Shown piece after piece: positions 17,332-26,324 of a stretch of DNA of 61,825 nt. Made by a program: the position numbers and the translations under genes. Numbering within the stretch: the first letter of the stretch is position 1; the number at the start of each line of letters is the position of its first letter. Source of the stretch: Vibrio halioticoli NBRC 102217 (GTDB taxonomy: Bacteria > Pseudomonadota > Gammaproteobacteria > Enterobacterales > Vibrionaceae); NCBI RefSeq assembly GCF_000496695.1, contig NZ_BAUJ01000030.1:1-61825 (forward strand), written 5' to 3'. Below the pieces are notes generated by a model. That model searched no databases. It worked only from the letters and a program-made list of their open reading frames with translations, and was not told where the DNA came from.

Positions 17332-17463
17332 TCAGTTCTCCGTTGATTGATTGACTTGTTCCATCTGATTTATTTCATTAATCAGAAAGTTTTGCGGTAC
17401 TCCGCAAATCACTGAATCCGCGCATCCTGTTAAAAATAAGCAGATTAATATCCCTATTTTCAT
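17332..17463 (-). CDS. Tiny lipoprotein (43 aa) coupled to the lytic transglycosylase
   Basis: A short frame of 43 codons starting MKIGILICLFLTGCAD, with lipobox FLTGC so that Cys14 would be the lipidated residue, leaving a 30-aa mature peptide. Its ATG overlaps the upstream transglycosylase stop codon (ATGA), and its end touches the next gene's ribosome site, so it fits exactly within the operon. Tiny lipoproteins in transfer operons are often entry-exclusion or secretion-channel parts (TrbK, VirB7-like). I cannot assign it to one. Confidence 0.6.
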   Translation of the reverse strand: MKIGILICLFLTGCADSVICGVPQNFLINEINQMEQVNQSTEN

Positions 17464-17897
17464 TCGTTTAGCCTTGCTAGATTTGTTTGAACAATACCAA
17501 TATATTTCTGTCTAGCTTTCTCGGTTCTGTTTGAATATCCTGCGTTATAAGCTCCAACCGAAAGCCAAGTCTCCCCTGATGTTTCAAAGTTTTGAGCCAA
17601 TATCCATGCCCCAACAAAAACGTTTGTACAGGGATCGTTAATCACAACATCACGCGATATGCCTTTAGCTTCTAGTCGTTCAAACCAAGTCGAATTGATC
17701 TGCATTAGTCCGTAATCCGCCGTGCCATTTCGATTTTTATCGTTAAAAGCAGACGGGTTCATTGACGATTCTGTGAACGCAATTGCCTTCAGTAACTTAG
17801 GGTTCACATCGAACACTCTCCCGGCTTCTTCAAAGCAAAAAGCTGAAGCATTAGTTGAAATGAGAGCAATCGTTAGAAGAAGTTTTTTCATGGCCAT
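17460..17897 (-). CDS. Lytic transglycosylase (VirB1/PilT-type SLT domain)
   Basis: A 145-aa secreted muramidase-like enzyme that opens peptidoglycan for assembly of the transfer channel. The signal peptide covers residues 1-19 (ending ASA). The SLT fold shows catalytic Glu in FTESSMNPSA, the YGLMQINSTWF block and the AYNAGYSN block. Size and placement within the tra operon match VirB1-type helpers. It begins 13 bp after traU ends and overlaps the following tiny lipoprotein gene by 3-4 nt. Confidence 0.88.
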   Translation of the reverse strand: MAMKKLLLTIALISTNASAFCFEEAGRVFDVNPKLLKAIAFTESSMNPSAFNDKNRNGTADYGLMQINSTWFERLEAKGISRDVVINDPCTNVFVGAWILAQNFETSGETWLSVGAYNAGYSNRTEKARQKYIGIVQTNLARLNE

Positions 17898-17910
17898 TCT
17901 CCCTCAGTGC

Positions 17911-18948
17911 TTAATCGTAATATGTGGTGCAACAGTCGTTATAACGCCATAGCATATAGATCGCGTCTTCTTTACTTGGTATGTTGCGCCATTCTCCCCA
18001 CTGCAATGCAGGTGCGCCTATTTGATGCGCAGAGCTACGTTCTGGTACGGGGTACATCATGTTCATCTTGTATTGAGATTTAGGAATTGTTGGGAATATT
18101 GGTGCTTCACACAGTGCATCGTCACCTACGGTTTGTCTGGCCAACATTCTTCTATGAAGTGCTGCGACTGAACGAGTTGCTAATAGACTCGTTTTAGAAG
18201 CGTTAGAACTTTTGTTCGATACGAACCCTGAAAATGGATATAAGCCACCCCATGCACCCGCGCACCAGTACAAGCTATCAATAGGTGGTCCAACTGCGGC
18301 GGCACTTGCATCACCTATACAAGCGGCAAGAGAAATAGGGTTGGCAAACATGGCAGATTCAGGCGAAGCGAAAAAAGAAAGTTCTGGATCGTTCCATGTA
18401 GGATCAAGCTCTGAAACATACAGTAAATCCATGCTTAAATAGCCATCACCACAGCGGTTTGCGACAACCATTTCCAACATCAAAAGTAATGGATAACTGA
18501 AATAATGGTAATGCCAAAAACCCGCTGATGCGCCTTGCCCAATACCTTGATCATTTGAGCCCGTAGTTCCTCTAAGACGCTTATTTGTCATACCAAGTTC
18601 AGCACCACCTAGAGTCATCATGCAATCTGGTGTGCGTGTCAGCTCAATAATTCGAGCAGGTTCAAACATCGACTGAGTGAAGCCAGGAACGAAAACACCT
18701 AAATCATCTTGGCAAGCACAAAAAGCCTTATTTGTTGCCCCATTTGGCACACCTGAACCTGATGGCCCAATTTGCGTACCGGCTAATCGAATTGGATACA
18801 TTGCATTCCAAGGAACATCACTGATCATTGAAGCCGATAATATGTTTGCGTTATCACAAGAACCAAGCTCATGCGGTTCTGTGTCGTCAGCAAATGATTG
18901 AGGCATAGCCAAGGCAGTTAAAATGCTAAATGACAATAAAGAGCGCAT
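17911..18948 (-). CDS. traU: TraU, F-type conjugative pilus assembly protein
   Basis: A 345-aa periplasmic protein of the TraU family, needed for DNA transfer and mating-pair assembly. It has a signal peptide (LLSFSILTALAMPQSFA) and many conserved cysteines (GSCDNANIL, FCACQDDLG, PDCMMTLGG, CIGDA, CAGAWGG, CCTTYYD), which make disulfides in the family. The ATG at 18948 overlaps the traW stop (TGATG); a GTG three bases earlier is also possible. Position after traW and before traN matches SXT-like operons. Confidence 0.93.
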   Translation of the reverse strand: MRSLLSFSILTALAMPQSFADDTEPHELGSCDNANILSASMISDVPWNAMYPIRLAGTQIGPSGSGVPNGATNKAFCACQDDLGVFVPGFTQSMFEPARIIELTRTPDCMMTLGGAELGMTNKRLRGTTGSNDQGIGQGASAGFWHYHYFSYPLLLMLEMVVANRCGDGYLSMDLLYVSELDPTWNDPELSFFASPESAMFANPISLAACIGDASAAAVGPPIDSLYWCAGAWGGLYPFSGFVSNKSSNASKTSLLATRSVAALHRRMLARQTVGDDALCEAPIFPTIPKSQYKMNMMYPVPERSSAHQIGAPALQWGEWRNIPSKEDAIYMLWRYNDCCTTYYD

Positions 18949-20075
18949 CACTCACCCCCTACCAAAACTTCTCGTATGATGAAGTTTTTATTGGTGTTAT
19001 CAGCAGTTATTACAGAGGGAATAACCATTAGATTAAACCCTGTAATTAACTCTTGGTTTAACTGCATCACAGGGGCATTAAGTTCGTTTTCAACCGCTTT
19101 AACAGCATCCCATTTCAATGCTCTATCGAAACGAGTAGTCACGTAAGTAGTTTTAAAATCTGTTTGAGGAAGTGATTTAACAAATGCCATTTGATCTTCA
19201 TTAGTCGCATCAAAAATGACTAAACGCTGAGTGAACGGCATTACTTCTAATGTATTGAACTGTTGCCCTTGTGCGAATAAGACCGTGCCATCATCGAGCG
19301 CAATATCTTCATTCAGCGTAATTAGAGGCGTGAAAATACGTTCTTGTGAATAAGTCGCATTAGGTAGCTGATAGAACACGGCGTGTTCCCAATAGCGTTC
19401 TACCGCTTCTTTTTTGATTTTATCGGTATCCAAGTTAGCCATACGCTCTTTCATTACCTCATTTAAATCCCTTTCGGATATGGTAACGACTGACCCATGA
19501 TTTCCTAAATCGCCTAACTCACCTCGTAGCACCTTATTTTCCATATACACAGGGTTTGCTAGGCCAGTAGCGGAAGCCAGCAACGTTTCACCGTGATACG
19601 TTAAAATCATCGGTGCGCTTACTGCTTGGACTTCTGCAAATGGCCTTGGATCTAGCACTACATGAGGTAGGTTCTGAAAACCATCCAATAAGTGCAAGAT
19701 ACGCATACCTACATCATTAATAGTTTTCTCATTTGGCAGTAAACCGCGAATCGCAAAGGAAACGTCATCGCGGTATTCTAGCTTCTTAAATAGCTGATGC
19801 AGTTCGACTAAACCCATTGCATCACTGATTAAAATCACATGATGCAAAGTCTCAGCAGTAAGATAGAGAGGATCTTTGTCGGTAGTCTCTACAACCCCTT
19901 CTTTTTGCAATAGTAGGTGTTCTAAAAAGCCATCTTCAAGCATCGCCTTACCCTTGCCGATAGAGCGAGCTACATTGCTATCTGAATGCTCATATGACGC
20001 TATGGCCCTTTCGTGGGAGAGAAGACCAAACATTAAGACGCTCAGACAGAGCTTTTTAATTGTGAGTGCTACCAT
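18948..20075 (-). CDS. traW: TraW with fused TrbC-like domain, pilus assembly
   Basis: A 375-aa periplasmic protein with signal peptide (LCLSVLMFGLLSHERAIA). The first half resembles F-type TrbC (LILISDAMG-like segment, FAIRGLLPNEKTINDVGMRI, VVLDPRPFAE). The second half is TraW (HGSVVTISERDL, RYWEHAV, FNTLEVMPFTQRLVIFDAT). Such TrbC-TraW fusions are characteristic of SXT/R391 and IncA/C transfer systems, whereas F encodes them separately. The start overlaps the trhF stop by 7 nt. Confidence 0.9.
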   Translation of the reverse strand: MVALTIKKLCLSVLMFGLLSHERAIASYEHSDSNVARSIGKGKAMLEDGFLEHLLLQKEGVVETTDKDPLYLTAETLHHVILISDAMGLVELHQLFKKLEYRDDVSFAIRGLLPNEKTINDVGMRILHLLDGFQNLPHVVLDPRPFAEVQAVSAPMILTYHGETLLASATGLANPVYMENKVLRGELGDLGNHGSVVTISERDLNEVMKERMANLDTDKIKKEAVERYWEHAVFYQLPNATYSQERIFTPLITLNEDIALDDGTVLFAQGQQFNTLEVMPFTQRLVIFDATNEDQMAFVKSLPQTDFKTTYVTTRFDRALKWDAVKAVENELNAPVMQLNQELITGFNLMVIPSVITADNTNKNFIIREVLVGGE

Positions 20076-20602
20076 AATGGATTTGCGCCCCCTACTAATT
20101 GGTCTTGATTGACCAAGCCGTAGTAACGGCTATCAAAAGAACGTGGTGCAGTACGACTACCGACAAAGAAAAAATGACCTTCAGGTATCACGAAGGTTTT
20201 ATGATAGTGTTCAGGTGAAACACCTAATTTTTCTGCCGCAGCATAATTACCATCGGCTATCTGAGTGCCATTGATGAATACGCCATGTTTATTTTGAACA
20301 ACATGATCCCCAGCGACTCCCGCAAGGTACTTACCTATTGGTTGACCATCTTCAAAATATGGAGTCATATTTCGAGCTGTGAATGTGTAAATTCCGCCTC
20401 TTTCAAAGGTCGTCACGGAGCGATCTACGAGATAAACTGAATATTCAGGAATGCAACGTTCAGCTTGAGTATCAAAAACGACTTGATAGCGTTGGCCAAC
20501 TAAGTGAAAAAGTATGCTCGCACCAATGACCATGAAGATACCGAGCCATATCATTTTTGTTAGTATCCATAATGGATGTTGACGTTGAGTAGTAGCTTCC
20601 AT
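20069..20602 (-). CDS. trhF: TrhF/TraF-type signal peptidase S26 family, with Cys in place of Ser
   Basis: A 177-aa inner-membrane protease-like protein of the conjugative S26 family, thought to mature transfer proteins. It has one N-terminal transmembrane helix (IWLGIFMVIGASILFHLV). The usual catalytic serine in S-x-P appears as Cys (RCIPEYSVYLVD, about residue 49). The general-base lysine region is kept (IGKYLAGVAGDHV), as is the C-terminal FFFVGSRTAPRSFDSRYYG box. The missing serine means it may be a cysteine variant or a non-catalytic assembly factor. It sits between traC and traW as in SXT. Confidence 0.85.
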   Translation of the reverse strand: MEATTQRQHPLWILTKMIWLGIFMVIGASILFHLVGQRYQVVFDTQAERCIPEYSVYLVDRSVTTFERGGIYTFTARNMTPYFEDGQPIGKYLAGVAGDHVVQNKHGVFINGTQIADGNYAAAEKLGVSPEHYHKTFVIPEGHFFFVGSRTAPRSFDSRYYGLVNQDQLVGGANPLW

Positions 20603-20614
20603 GCTCAGACCCTC

Positions 20615-23221
20615 CTAACTCACACTGCGCAGTGGTACTAGGTCATTGTCGTCTGGATCAGTATCTCCGATTGCAGTACCTTCTTGGACTACGGGATTAT
20701 TCAATATCTCTGCATCATGATTGGATTCAAGCTCGTAAATGTCTTCTTTTAAATACTCAGGCTTATCAAGTGATAATCTTGCCATGTTGTTGTCGGCAAC
20801 AACCGCATTCATGGCATCTTCTATTTTTATCCCTTGGTTGGTATAAGAATCAATTAAAGCGTTGTCTTTAGGGTTCGATGAGTACATTAGGTTGCGGAAT
20901 GGATCAACGATAAGGCGACCTACACCCATACCTGTTGATGTATTAAAGAAGATTTCAGAGTAGTGACCCGCCTCAGTCGAAACCTTACGCAACATACGAT
21001 AACCCGCAGGTGGTAATGACATAAGATCGTCTTTTTCCGCTTGCGTAATAGCAGACGTTTTTTGAGCAAGGATAAAGGTATTAGCCGCATTTTCAGAGAT
21101 TGCTTTACCTGCATCGGTCTTTTGCGTATCTCCTATCCCCTGAGTTACCAATGTTCCGTTTCCATTGTACTTTCTAAAACGGCGAAACCCTTTCTCTATA
21201 AAGGCTTCAACGGCTTTTGAGTTCGCTAATAGATCCCATGCTTCATCTATGATAACTAATCGTTTGATACTTCTATCTTGTTTAAACTCGTGGTACATGC
21301 TGTGTGATATTTGAACAACCAACATAAATAGCACAACCGCTTGCAAGCGAGGTGTTTCACTTAAACCGTCTAGCTCAAGAACGTTAAAATCACCTTTGAA
21401 CTCAACATTGTGTGGCTTATTAAAATATTTACCGAACTGGCCAATAGATGTAAATGGTGATAATTGTTTACCTATATCTTTAATTCGAGTGTCTTCTTCT
21501 CGTAGACAGGCTTCAGCAACGTCATCAATCAACAAGTCGTGCTGTTTAATTTCCCACAGTTCACGTAAAATTCTCTCAATTTCAGACGCTTGTAAATCAG
21601 ACGGTGAAGACTTAGTAAATGCCATCGCCAAGATTAATCCACCGAGCATTTCTAAACTGTCAATAAACGCCGTAGGATCATCTTTAGGTATCATGGTGAA
21701 TGGATTTAAAGATAATTGCTTGTCATCTGAATTAAATGTCGTAAATTTTCCACCTAAGCTATCACTCAATTTTTTGTAAGATTCACCTGCATCAATGGCC
21801 CATGCTTTATTTCCTGTTGATAAATAAGCACGGATAATTTCATTCGTAAGATAACTCTTACCTGATCCACTTTGAGCAAAGATGTTGAGGTTATAATTTG
21901 TCTTTGAGTCAAATAGATCTACGCTCATGATCTGGCCTGTACGACTTACAAAATTTAAAGTCGGTGTGCCTGTCCCTTTCCATTCAGAAAAAATTGGTAG
22001 TATTGGGATTAAGTGCTGTGATGATAACGTAAAGTATCGGCGCGAATATCTCACTGCTTTTTGACATGCACCAAATGGCAGTAATTGGATAAATGATGGA
22101 ATGGCAAAAGAATCTTCATTAACCATCGTACAACCTGCTTGCTTCATGTAACTTTGAAGTGAGGTTAAACCATCATCAGCTTCAGTTTCATTAGAACCAA
22201 AAACAGCGGCAGAAATAGTTACTTGTGTAATGCGCCCTTCGTTCGCAACGGACTCAGTAATAGAATCTAGATCAGCTTTCATATCTTTAATTTTTGGTGC
22301 GAACTGAGTTAGAGCCGAAAACGACTGCTTGATATAGTGACTTTTCTTTGTTTCTAACTTTCCTTTTTCTTTGAGTGAGTCAGGAAAATTGATATTTATC
22401 GTAATCAAAAAGTTCTGTGTGACACAGCCCATACCATCAAACGGATCACCAAACCAACGAAAAGTCGCCCCGGCCTGTGTGCGTCTAGGAAAACGTCTAA
22501 CCGTCAGCATACGAGCGTAAGTAGGCTTATCTTTACTGCCTAAGACAACACCATTTCGTTGTTTAAAAACGCTAGTGTCATACTGTAAAAATTGCTCATT
22601 GATAGTCTTTTGTTCGTCTACAGGAAGATTGCGTTTTTGTAGCCACTCAGCATTATCTTGCCAATTCAACATAGCGTTCATGACGTTAATAAGCATTTTC
22701 GCTGTCATTTTTTTAGGTTGAAAAAATGCTTTCGTTAGACGTTGCTCCATAACTCGCTGAATCGCTAAGACAGCTGTTAATTCATCTTGGGCAATATCCA
22801 TTTCAGCAAGCGGCATTTTAAGTGTGATGATTAGCTGAAAGTCACGTACTTTAGTTCGTTGGATCATTTCAATCGGCTCTCTAGTGCCGCTTTGTAAAAA
22901 ACCAAGTGCGTTATTTTGGCTCTCTCTAAGTAGTGCCGACTTACACTCTCTACGCAAACGATCTGAACCTGAAATAACGTGACGAATATCTGGACTTGCC
23001 CACAATGAAAAGCTAATCATTGTGCCAATTGGATAAGTATCTTGATTTAACATTAACTCTAGCGATGAATTAATTTGTTCATCCCAACCACTCACGGGTT
23101 CACACATAAATGAGAAAGCTAATGTTTGGTCGTCACATAAGAACAAGTTGTGACCTTTATCAAACGCTAACGGCCTAAACAAACGGCTAGACTCGTTTTC
23201 TTTGAATTTATAATCAAACAT
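20615..23221 (-). CDS. traC: TraC, VirB4-type ATPase of the conjugative secretion system
   Basis: An 868-aa cytoplasmic or peripheral ATPase that powers pilus assembly. The N-terminal TraC/VirB4 region leads to Walker A (AQSGSGKSYLTNEI, about residue 447) and Walker B (LVIIDEAWDLLANSK, about 655), then the conserved RKYNGNGTLVTQGIGD stretch. Length agrees with F-type TraC (about 800-875 aa). A strong AAGGAG site precedes the ATG. It follows the DsbC-like gene by 10 bp. Confidence 0.95.
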   Translation of the reverse strand: MFDYKFKENESSRLFRPLAFDKGHNLFLCDDQTLAFSFMCEPVSGWDEQINSSLELMLNQDTYPIGTMISFSLWASPDIRHVISGSDRLRRECKSALLRESQNNALGFLQSGTREPIEMIQRTKVRDFQLIITLKMPLAEMDIAQDELTAVLAIQRVMEQRLTKAFFQPKKMTAKMLINVMNAMLNWQDNAEWLQKRNLPVDEQKTINEQFLQYDTSVFKQRNGVVLGSKDKPTYARMLTVRRFPRRTQAGATFRWFGDPFDGMGCVTQNFLITININFPDSLKEKGKLETKKSHYIKQSFSALTQFAPKIKDMKADLDSITESVANEGRITQVTISAAVFGSNETEADDGLTSLQSYMKQAGCTMVNEDSFAIPSFIQLLPFGACQKAVRYSRRYFTLSSQHLIPILPIFSEWKGTGTPTLNFVSRTGQIMSVDLFDSKTNYNLNIFAQSGSGKSYLTNEIIRAYLSTGNKAWAIDAGESYKKLSDSLGGKFTTFNSDDKQLSLNPFTMIPKDDPTAFIDSLEMLGGLILAMAFTKSSPSDLQASEIERILRELWEIKQHDLLIDDVAEACLREEDTRIKDIGKQLSPFTSIGQFGKYFNKPHNVEFKGDFNVLELDGLSETPRLQAVVLFMLVVQISHSMYHEFKQDRSIKRLVIIDEAWDLLANSKAVEAFIEKGFRRFRKYNGNGTLVTQGIGDTQKTDAGKAISENAANTFILAQKTSAITQAEKDDLMSLPPAGYRMLRKVSTEAGHYSEIFFNTSTGMGVGRLIVDPFRNLMYSSNPKDNALIDSYTNQGIKIEDAMNAVVADNNMARLSLDKPEYLKEDIYELESNHDAEILNNPVVQEGTAIGDTDPDDNDLVPLRSVS

Positions 23222-23231
23222 ACAACTCTCC

Positions 23232-23957
23232 TTAATTGCTGTTCTTAGCTAACCAAGTCATTAATTGGCTAGGCATACCCACACTCAATTCACTATTTGG
23301 TGCAACCAATGTTGGCGATGTTTTTATTTGTAAAAATGCGCTCAAACCATATGAGTTCATTGCTTTTGTCTGATCGCAACTTGCCTTTGCATCACTGAAG
23401 TTTTGAGTTATCAATTGATCTAAAATCACTGCATCATTCACTTTTTGGTGAGCGCATTGAAGCGCAATAAAAGGGTTTATGTGTGATGCTTCAACCGCAG
23501 TTAAAATAAATCGAAGTCTATAGTCCGTTGCGTACTTAGATAGCACTGAAACTACGTGTGAAGTGTTTTCCTCAAATGGATCTATGAAAATCGTAACGGT
23601 TTGCGATTTTGATGGATTCACTATGAAATCAAACACATCTTTGGTATTCACGTTGAGTTTATCTAGTGGTAACTTTCTCTCTAATGCTTCTAATTGAGCT
23701 GTGCCGTTCACTTCAACATTTGACCACATATCAAAAAGCTGACCTTTAATCACCCAACGAGGGTTATCCGAAACAACTACTGACTCACCACTATTTGCAA
23801 ACAACACAACAGCGTTCGAGTGCAGTAGTTTCTTCGGTTTAGACGCGACCTTAACAGCCGCTTTTATTTGTTCACTTGCTGTTTCATTAGCTAAAGAGTG
23901 AAAGGCGATAACTTGCACTAAAAAGACAGTTAAAAAAATCTTGAGTAACATCATCAT
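23232..23957 (-). CDS. dsbC: DsbC-like periplasmic protein lacking the CXXC active site
   Basis: A 241-aa protein in the operon slot where SXT and IncA/C elements encode DsbC. The signal peptide ends at about SLA. A DsbC dimerisation-type N-terminus (VVVSDNPRWVIKGQLFDMW) precedes a thioredoxin fold. Where the family has DPxCxYC, this protein reads FIDPFEENTSHVVSVL, with no cysteines. The cis-Pro loop remains (KTSPTLVAPNS), and only two isolated cysteines occur later. It should therefore be redox-inactive and may act as a chaperone. Disulfide formation for TraU and TraN may rely on host enzymes or the DsbA-like protein at 6808-7608. Confidence 0.8.
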   Translation of the reverse strand: MMMLLKIFLTVFLVQVIAFHSLANETASEQIKAAVKVASKPKKLLHSNAVVLFANSGESVVVSDNPRWVIKGQLFDMWSNVEVNGTAQLEALERKLPLDKLNVNTKDVFDFIVNPSKSQTVTIFIDPFEENTSHVVSVLSKYATDYRLRFILTAVEASHINPFIALQCAHQKVNDAVILDQLITQNFSDAKASCDQTKAMNSYGLSAFLQIKTSPTLVAPNSELSVGMPSQLMTWLAKNSN

Positions 23958-23970
23958 CGCCTTGAATCCC

Positions 23971-24294
23971 TTAGATAATCGCAGTAAACAGGTTGCCGAT
24001 AATTGTTGGCGTGTAGTTCAAACCAAGCGCAGCACCTACACCGATAGCGAATGCCATCAATGACTGACGAACAACACCCATAACGATACCAACCATCACA
24101 AACGCAATAGCGATACCTTTACCAAGTGAGCCAGTGATCCAAGCCGTCATTTCATCTACCCATACATCAAACGTGGTATCTGCACCGCCAGCGTGAGCCA
24201 TTGCCGCCATAACGAACGTAAGAACTGCTAGTGACGCAAAAAAGGCTAGGCGCATTTTCATATCGTCATTCATTGCTACTTTTGAAAAACCCAT
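23971..24294 (-). CDS. traA: TraA, F-type conjugative pilin
   Basis: The precursor of the main pilus subunit, about 107 aa from the ATG at 24294, chosen because AAGGAG lies 7 nt upstream; an in-frame codon at 24324 lacks a site. A long leader ends with AMAHAGG, a likely signal peptidase cut after AHA. Two hydrophobic helices follow (GIAIAFVMVGIVMGVV and LMAFAIGVGAALGL) separated by a short basic loop, as in F pilins. The gene lies between traV and the DsbC-like gene, as in SXT. Confidence 0.88.
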   Translation of the reverse strand: MGFSKVAMNDDMKMRLAFFASLAVLTFVMAAMAHAGGADTTFDVWVDEMTAWITGSLGKGIAIAFVMVGIVMGVVRQSLMAFAIGVGAALGLNYTPTIIGNLFTAII

Positions 24295-24356
24295 AACATA
24301 TCTCCTTGTGGTTTTGGTCTTCAATTTTTACTTTGACTGTGTTGTTCAGTTAGCCG

Positions 24357-24968
24357 CTACTTGGTAGAAGTTTTAGTTGAACCCTGCACAGACACAGGTT
24401 TTTTCAAATGAGGTTTAATCAACCTTTGAGATTCCTTGTTAATTGTTCCCACCTCCCATTTACGCTTTTCTATGTCGGTATACACCAACGTTGATAGATG
24501 CAGGTCGTCCGAAGTATCTACCCAAGGTGCGACCCATATTCGTAAAACTTTTACATCTTTTCTCAGCACATCCCCGTCATAACTGAAGGAAAAAGGTACT
24601 GATACATTTGATTCTCCCACGCTTTTTTTAGTTTCCGAAATCGACTCAGAAGATACCCCTAAGCCATTGGTTTCATTGAGTTCATCAAGCGTTATGCTCT
24701 TTCTTTCACCATTGCTAACGTAAATAATTTCATCGTTTTCTTTCATTTCACCGTTGCTTGCTTTGTAGATTGTGCGTGAACTCGCACAAAGTGAGTTTTC
24801 ATCACCTGACGCACAGTTAAATTCACTCTGACCAATGGAACATCCAGTGACCAACCCAAAAGAAAGTGATAAAAAAAGTAGATTATTCTTATTGTTCAAA
24901 ATGCTCTTACCCACTCCTGAATCAATAAAAGAACGCTCAATTTTCTTGAATTTATTTAATGAAATCAT
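24357..24968 (-). CDS. traV: TraV-like outer-membrane lipoprotein
   Basis: A 203-aa lipoprotein with a longer than usual basic N-terminus, hydrophobic core and lipobox GLVTGC at about 39-44. The next two cysteines (EFNCASGDENSLCAS) match the N-terminal pattern of TraV, which anchors the secretion core to the outer membrane. The remainder is poorly conserved, ending RIWVAPWVDTSDDLHLSTLVYTDIEK-like (broken) and a lysine-rich tail. The start overlaps the traB stop (ATGA). Confidence 0.82.
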   Translation of the reverse strand: MISLNKFKKIERSFIDSGVGKSILNNKNNLLFLSLSFGLVTGCSIGQSEFNCASGDENSLCASSRTIYKASNGEMKENDEIIYVSNGERKSITLDELNETNGLGVSSESISETKKSVGESNVSVPFSFSYDGDVLRKDVKVLRIWVAPWVDTSDDLHLSTLVYTDIEKRKWEVGTINKESQRLIKPHLKKPVSVQGSTKTSTK

Positions 24969-26320
24969 AATGTTGTCCCCTCTGTGATCACCATATCGAC
25001 CACACGCCCCGCACCAATTTCAATTACAGGGTGAATTGAGTCGGCTAAATTCATGTAATAGTCAGCAAGTTTCGTCATAGCCTCTGAAGCACCTTTGGCC
25101 GCACCACCTTGTAGTGCATCTGAAGACCAAACATCTTGATACTGTTGTTGCCCTGAACTGCTTGTTGAAATTACTGGCACAGGGTTCACATCAAACATTG
25201 AAGCCATACCCGCCGCAAAACCCGCCATCATTGCATTGGCCAATACTGTTGAATTACGTGTAACTAACGTGCCTCTTAAACCATTTTTGCCGTCTTCACC
25301 CACTGCGAAACCTTTGAAGCTCTGTTCAATCACTTGTCCATCGTATCTAACACATGTAATTGCTTCGCCACGTATAAAGGCTCGCTCTGAACTGAGATCT
25401 CCATATCCCGCCATAAGAGCAAAACACTCTCTTACATCATCTAAAGTATGAAAATTAGGCAAGATGGCCTCTTTCTTGAGGCGAACCAATAAAGGAACTG
25501 GATTTTGTTGAGCTGATGAAGCGGTAGGTGCATCAAGACCTGTCAATAACACACCAGTTAAGATCGCACCTTTAGGTAAATAGATTTCGTTTTCATCGAC
25601 TACAGGTTCAACCGTTGGATCTTCAATCACGCTGAACAGTATTTCAGTTCTTCTATCACCGCTCGATGGTCGATAATTAACATCACCTGTTGGGTTTTCT
25701 TTGGTTGGCAACGTTCTAGTTGGTAGGGTTTTAGTTGAACTTGACGTATTTGAGTTGGTCGTCCCGCCATACGAAAATTGCCCATTTTTAACAGCTCTAC
25801 GTTCAGGTTGGACAGGGAGTGTTTCCGTACCAGCTCCCGCCCCTGGCACAACAGGTCGTTCACTACCTAGAATTGTATTGACTTCAACCTCACCAAGTTC
25901 ATAGCGCACAAGTTCTTCAACTCTTGCTTGAGTAGCGGCATCGGTTTCTGCTAATTGAGTTTTTAACTGACTAATCTCTTTAAGAGCTTGCTGTAACTCT
26001 CTTGCTAGAGCGACAGATTGACGCGAGTTAGCTTTCAGTGTCTTATTTTCTTCAGTCAGAATATCGACACGTTCTTTAGTCGCTAAATACTGCTTATTCA
26101 GGTCGGTAACTTTGTCATTCACAGCATCTAAACCAAAGTCACGAGCGTTTTTGGTTGTGATTAAATTCTCAACTTTAGGCTGAGTTTTTCGTACTGCTTG
26201 CTCAGGGCCAAGTGCTTCCATCGCTATAATAGCTACAACGATAATTATCATTGCACCGCCGACCATATAAGCCTTACTCATTTGGCTAGGGGTTAGATAT
26301 TTCGATAAAAATTTATTCAT
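24965..26320 (-). CDS. traB: TraB, VirB10-like core scaffold protein
   Basis: A bitopic envelope protein linking inner and outer membranes in the secretion channel. From the ATG at 26320, picked because GGAGGATA precedes it by 7 nt, the protein is 451 aa. It has an N-terminal transmembrane helix (AYMVGGAMIIIVVAIIAMEAL), a coiled coil (about 60-135), a proline/threonine-rich linker, and the VirB10/TraB C-domain (IYLPKGAILTGVLLTGLDAP, RAFIRGEAITCV, RVVDMVITEG). Confidence 0.92.
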   Translation of the reverse strand: MNKFLSKYLTPSQMSKAYMVGGAMIIIVVAIIAMEALGPEQAVRKTQPKVENLITTKNARDFGLDAVNDKVTDLNKQYLATKERVDILTEENKTLKANSRQSVALARELQQALKEISQLKTQLAETDAATQARVEELVRYELGEVEVNTILGSERPVVPGAGAGTETLPVQPERRAVKNGQFSYGGTTNSNTSSSTKTLPTRTLPTKENPTGDVNYRPSSGDRRTEILFSVIEDPTVEPVVDENEIYLPKGAILTGVLLTGLDAPTASSAQQNPVPLLVRLKKEAILPNFHTLDDVRECFALMAGYGDLSSERAFIRGEAITCVRYDGQVIEQSFKGFAVGEDGKNGLRGTLVTRNSTVLANAMMAGFAAGMASMFDVNPVPVISTSSSGQQQYQDVWSSDALQGGAAKGASEAMTKLADYYMNLADSIHPVIEIGAGRVVDMVITEGTTL

Positions 26321-26324
26321 CGTC

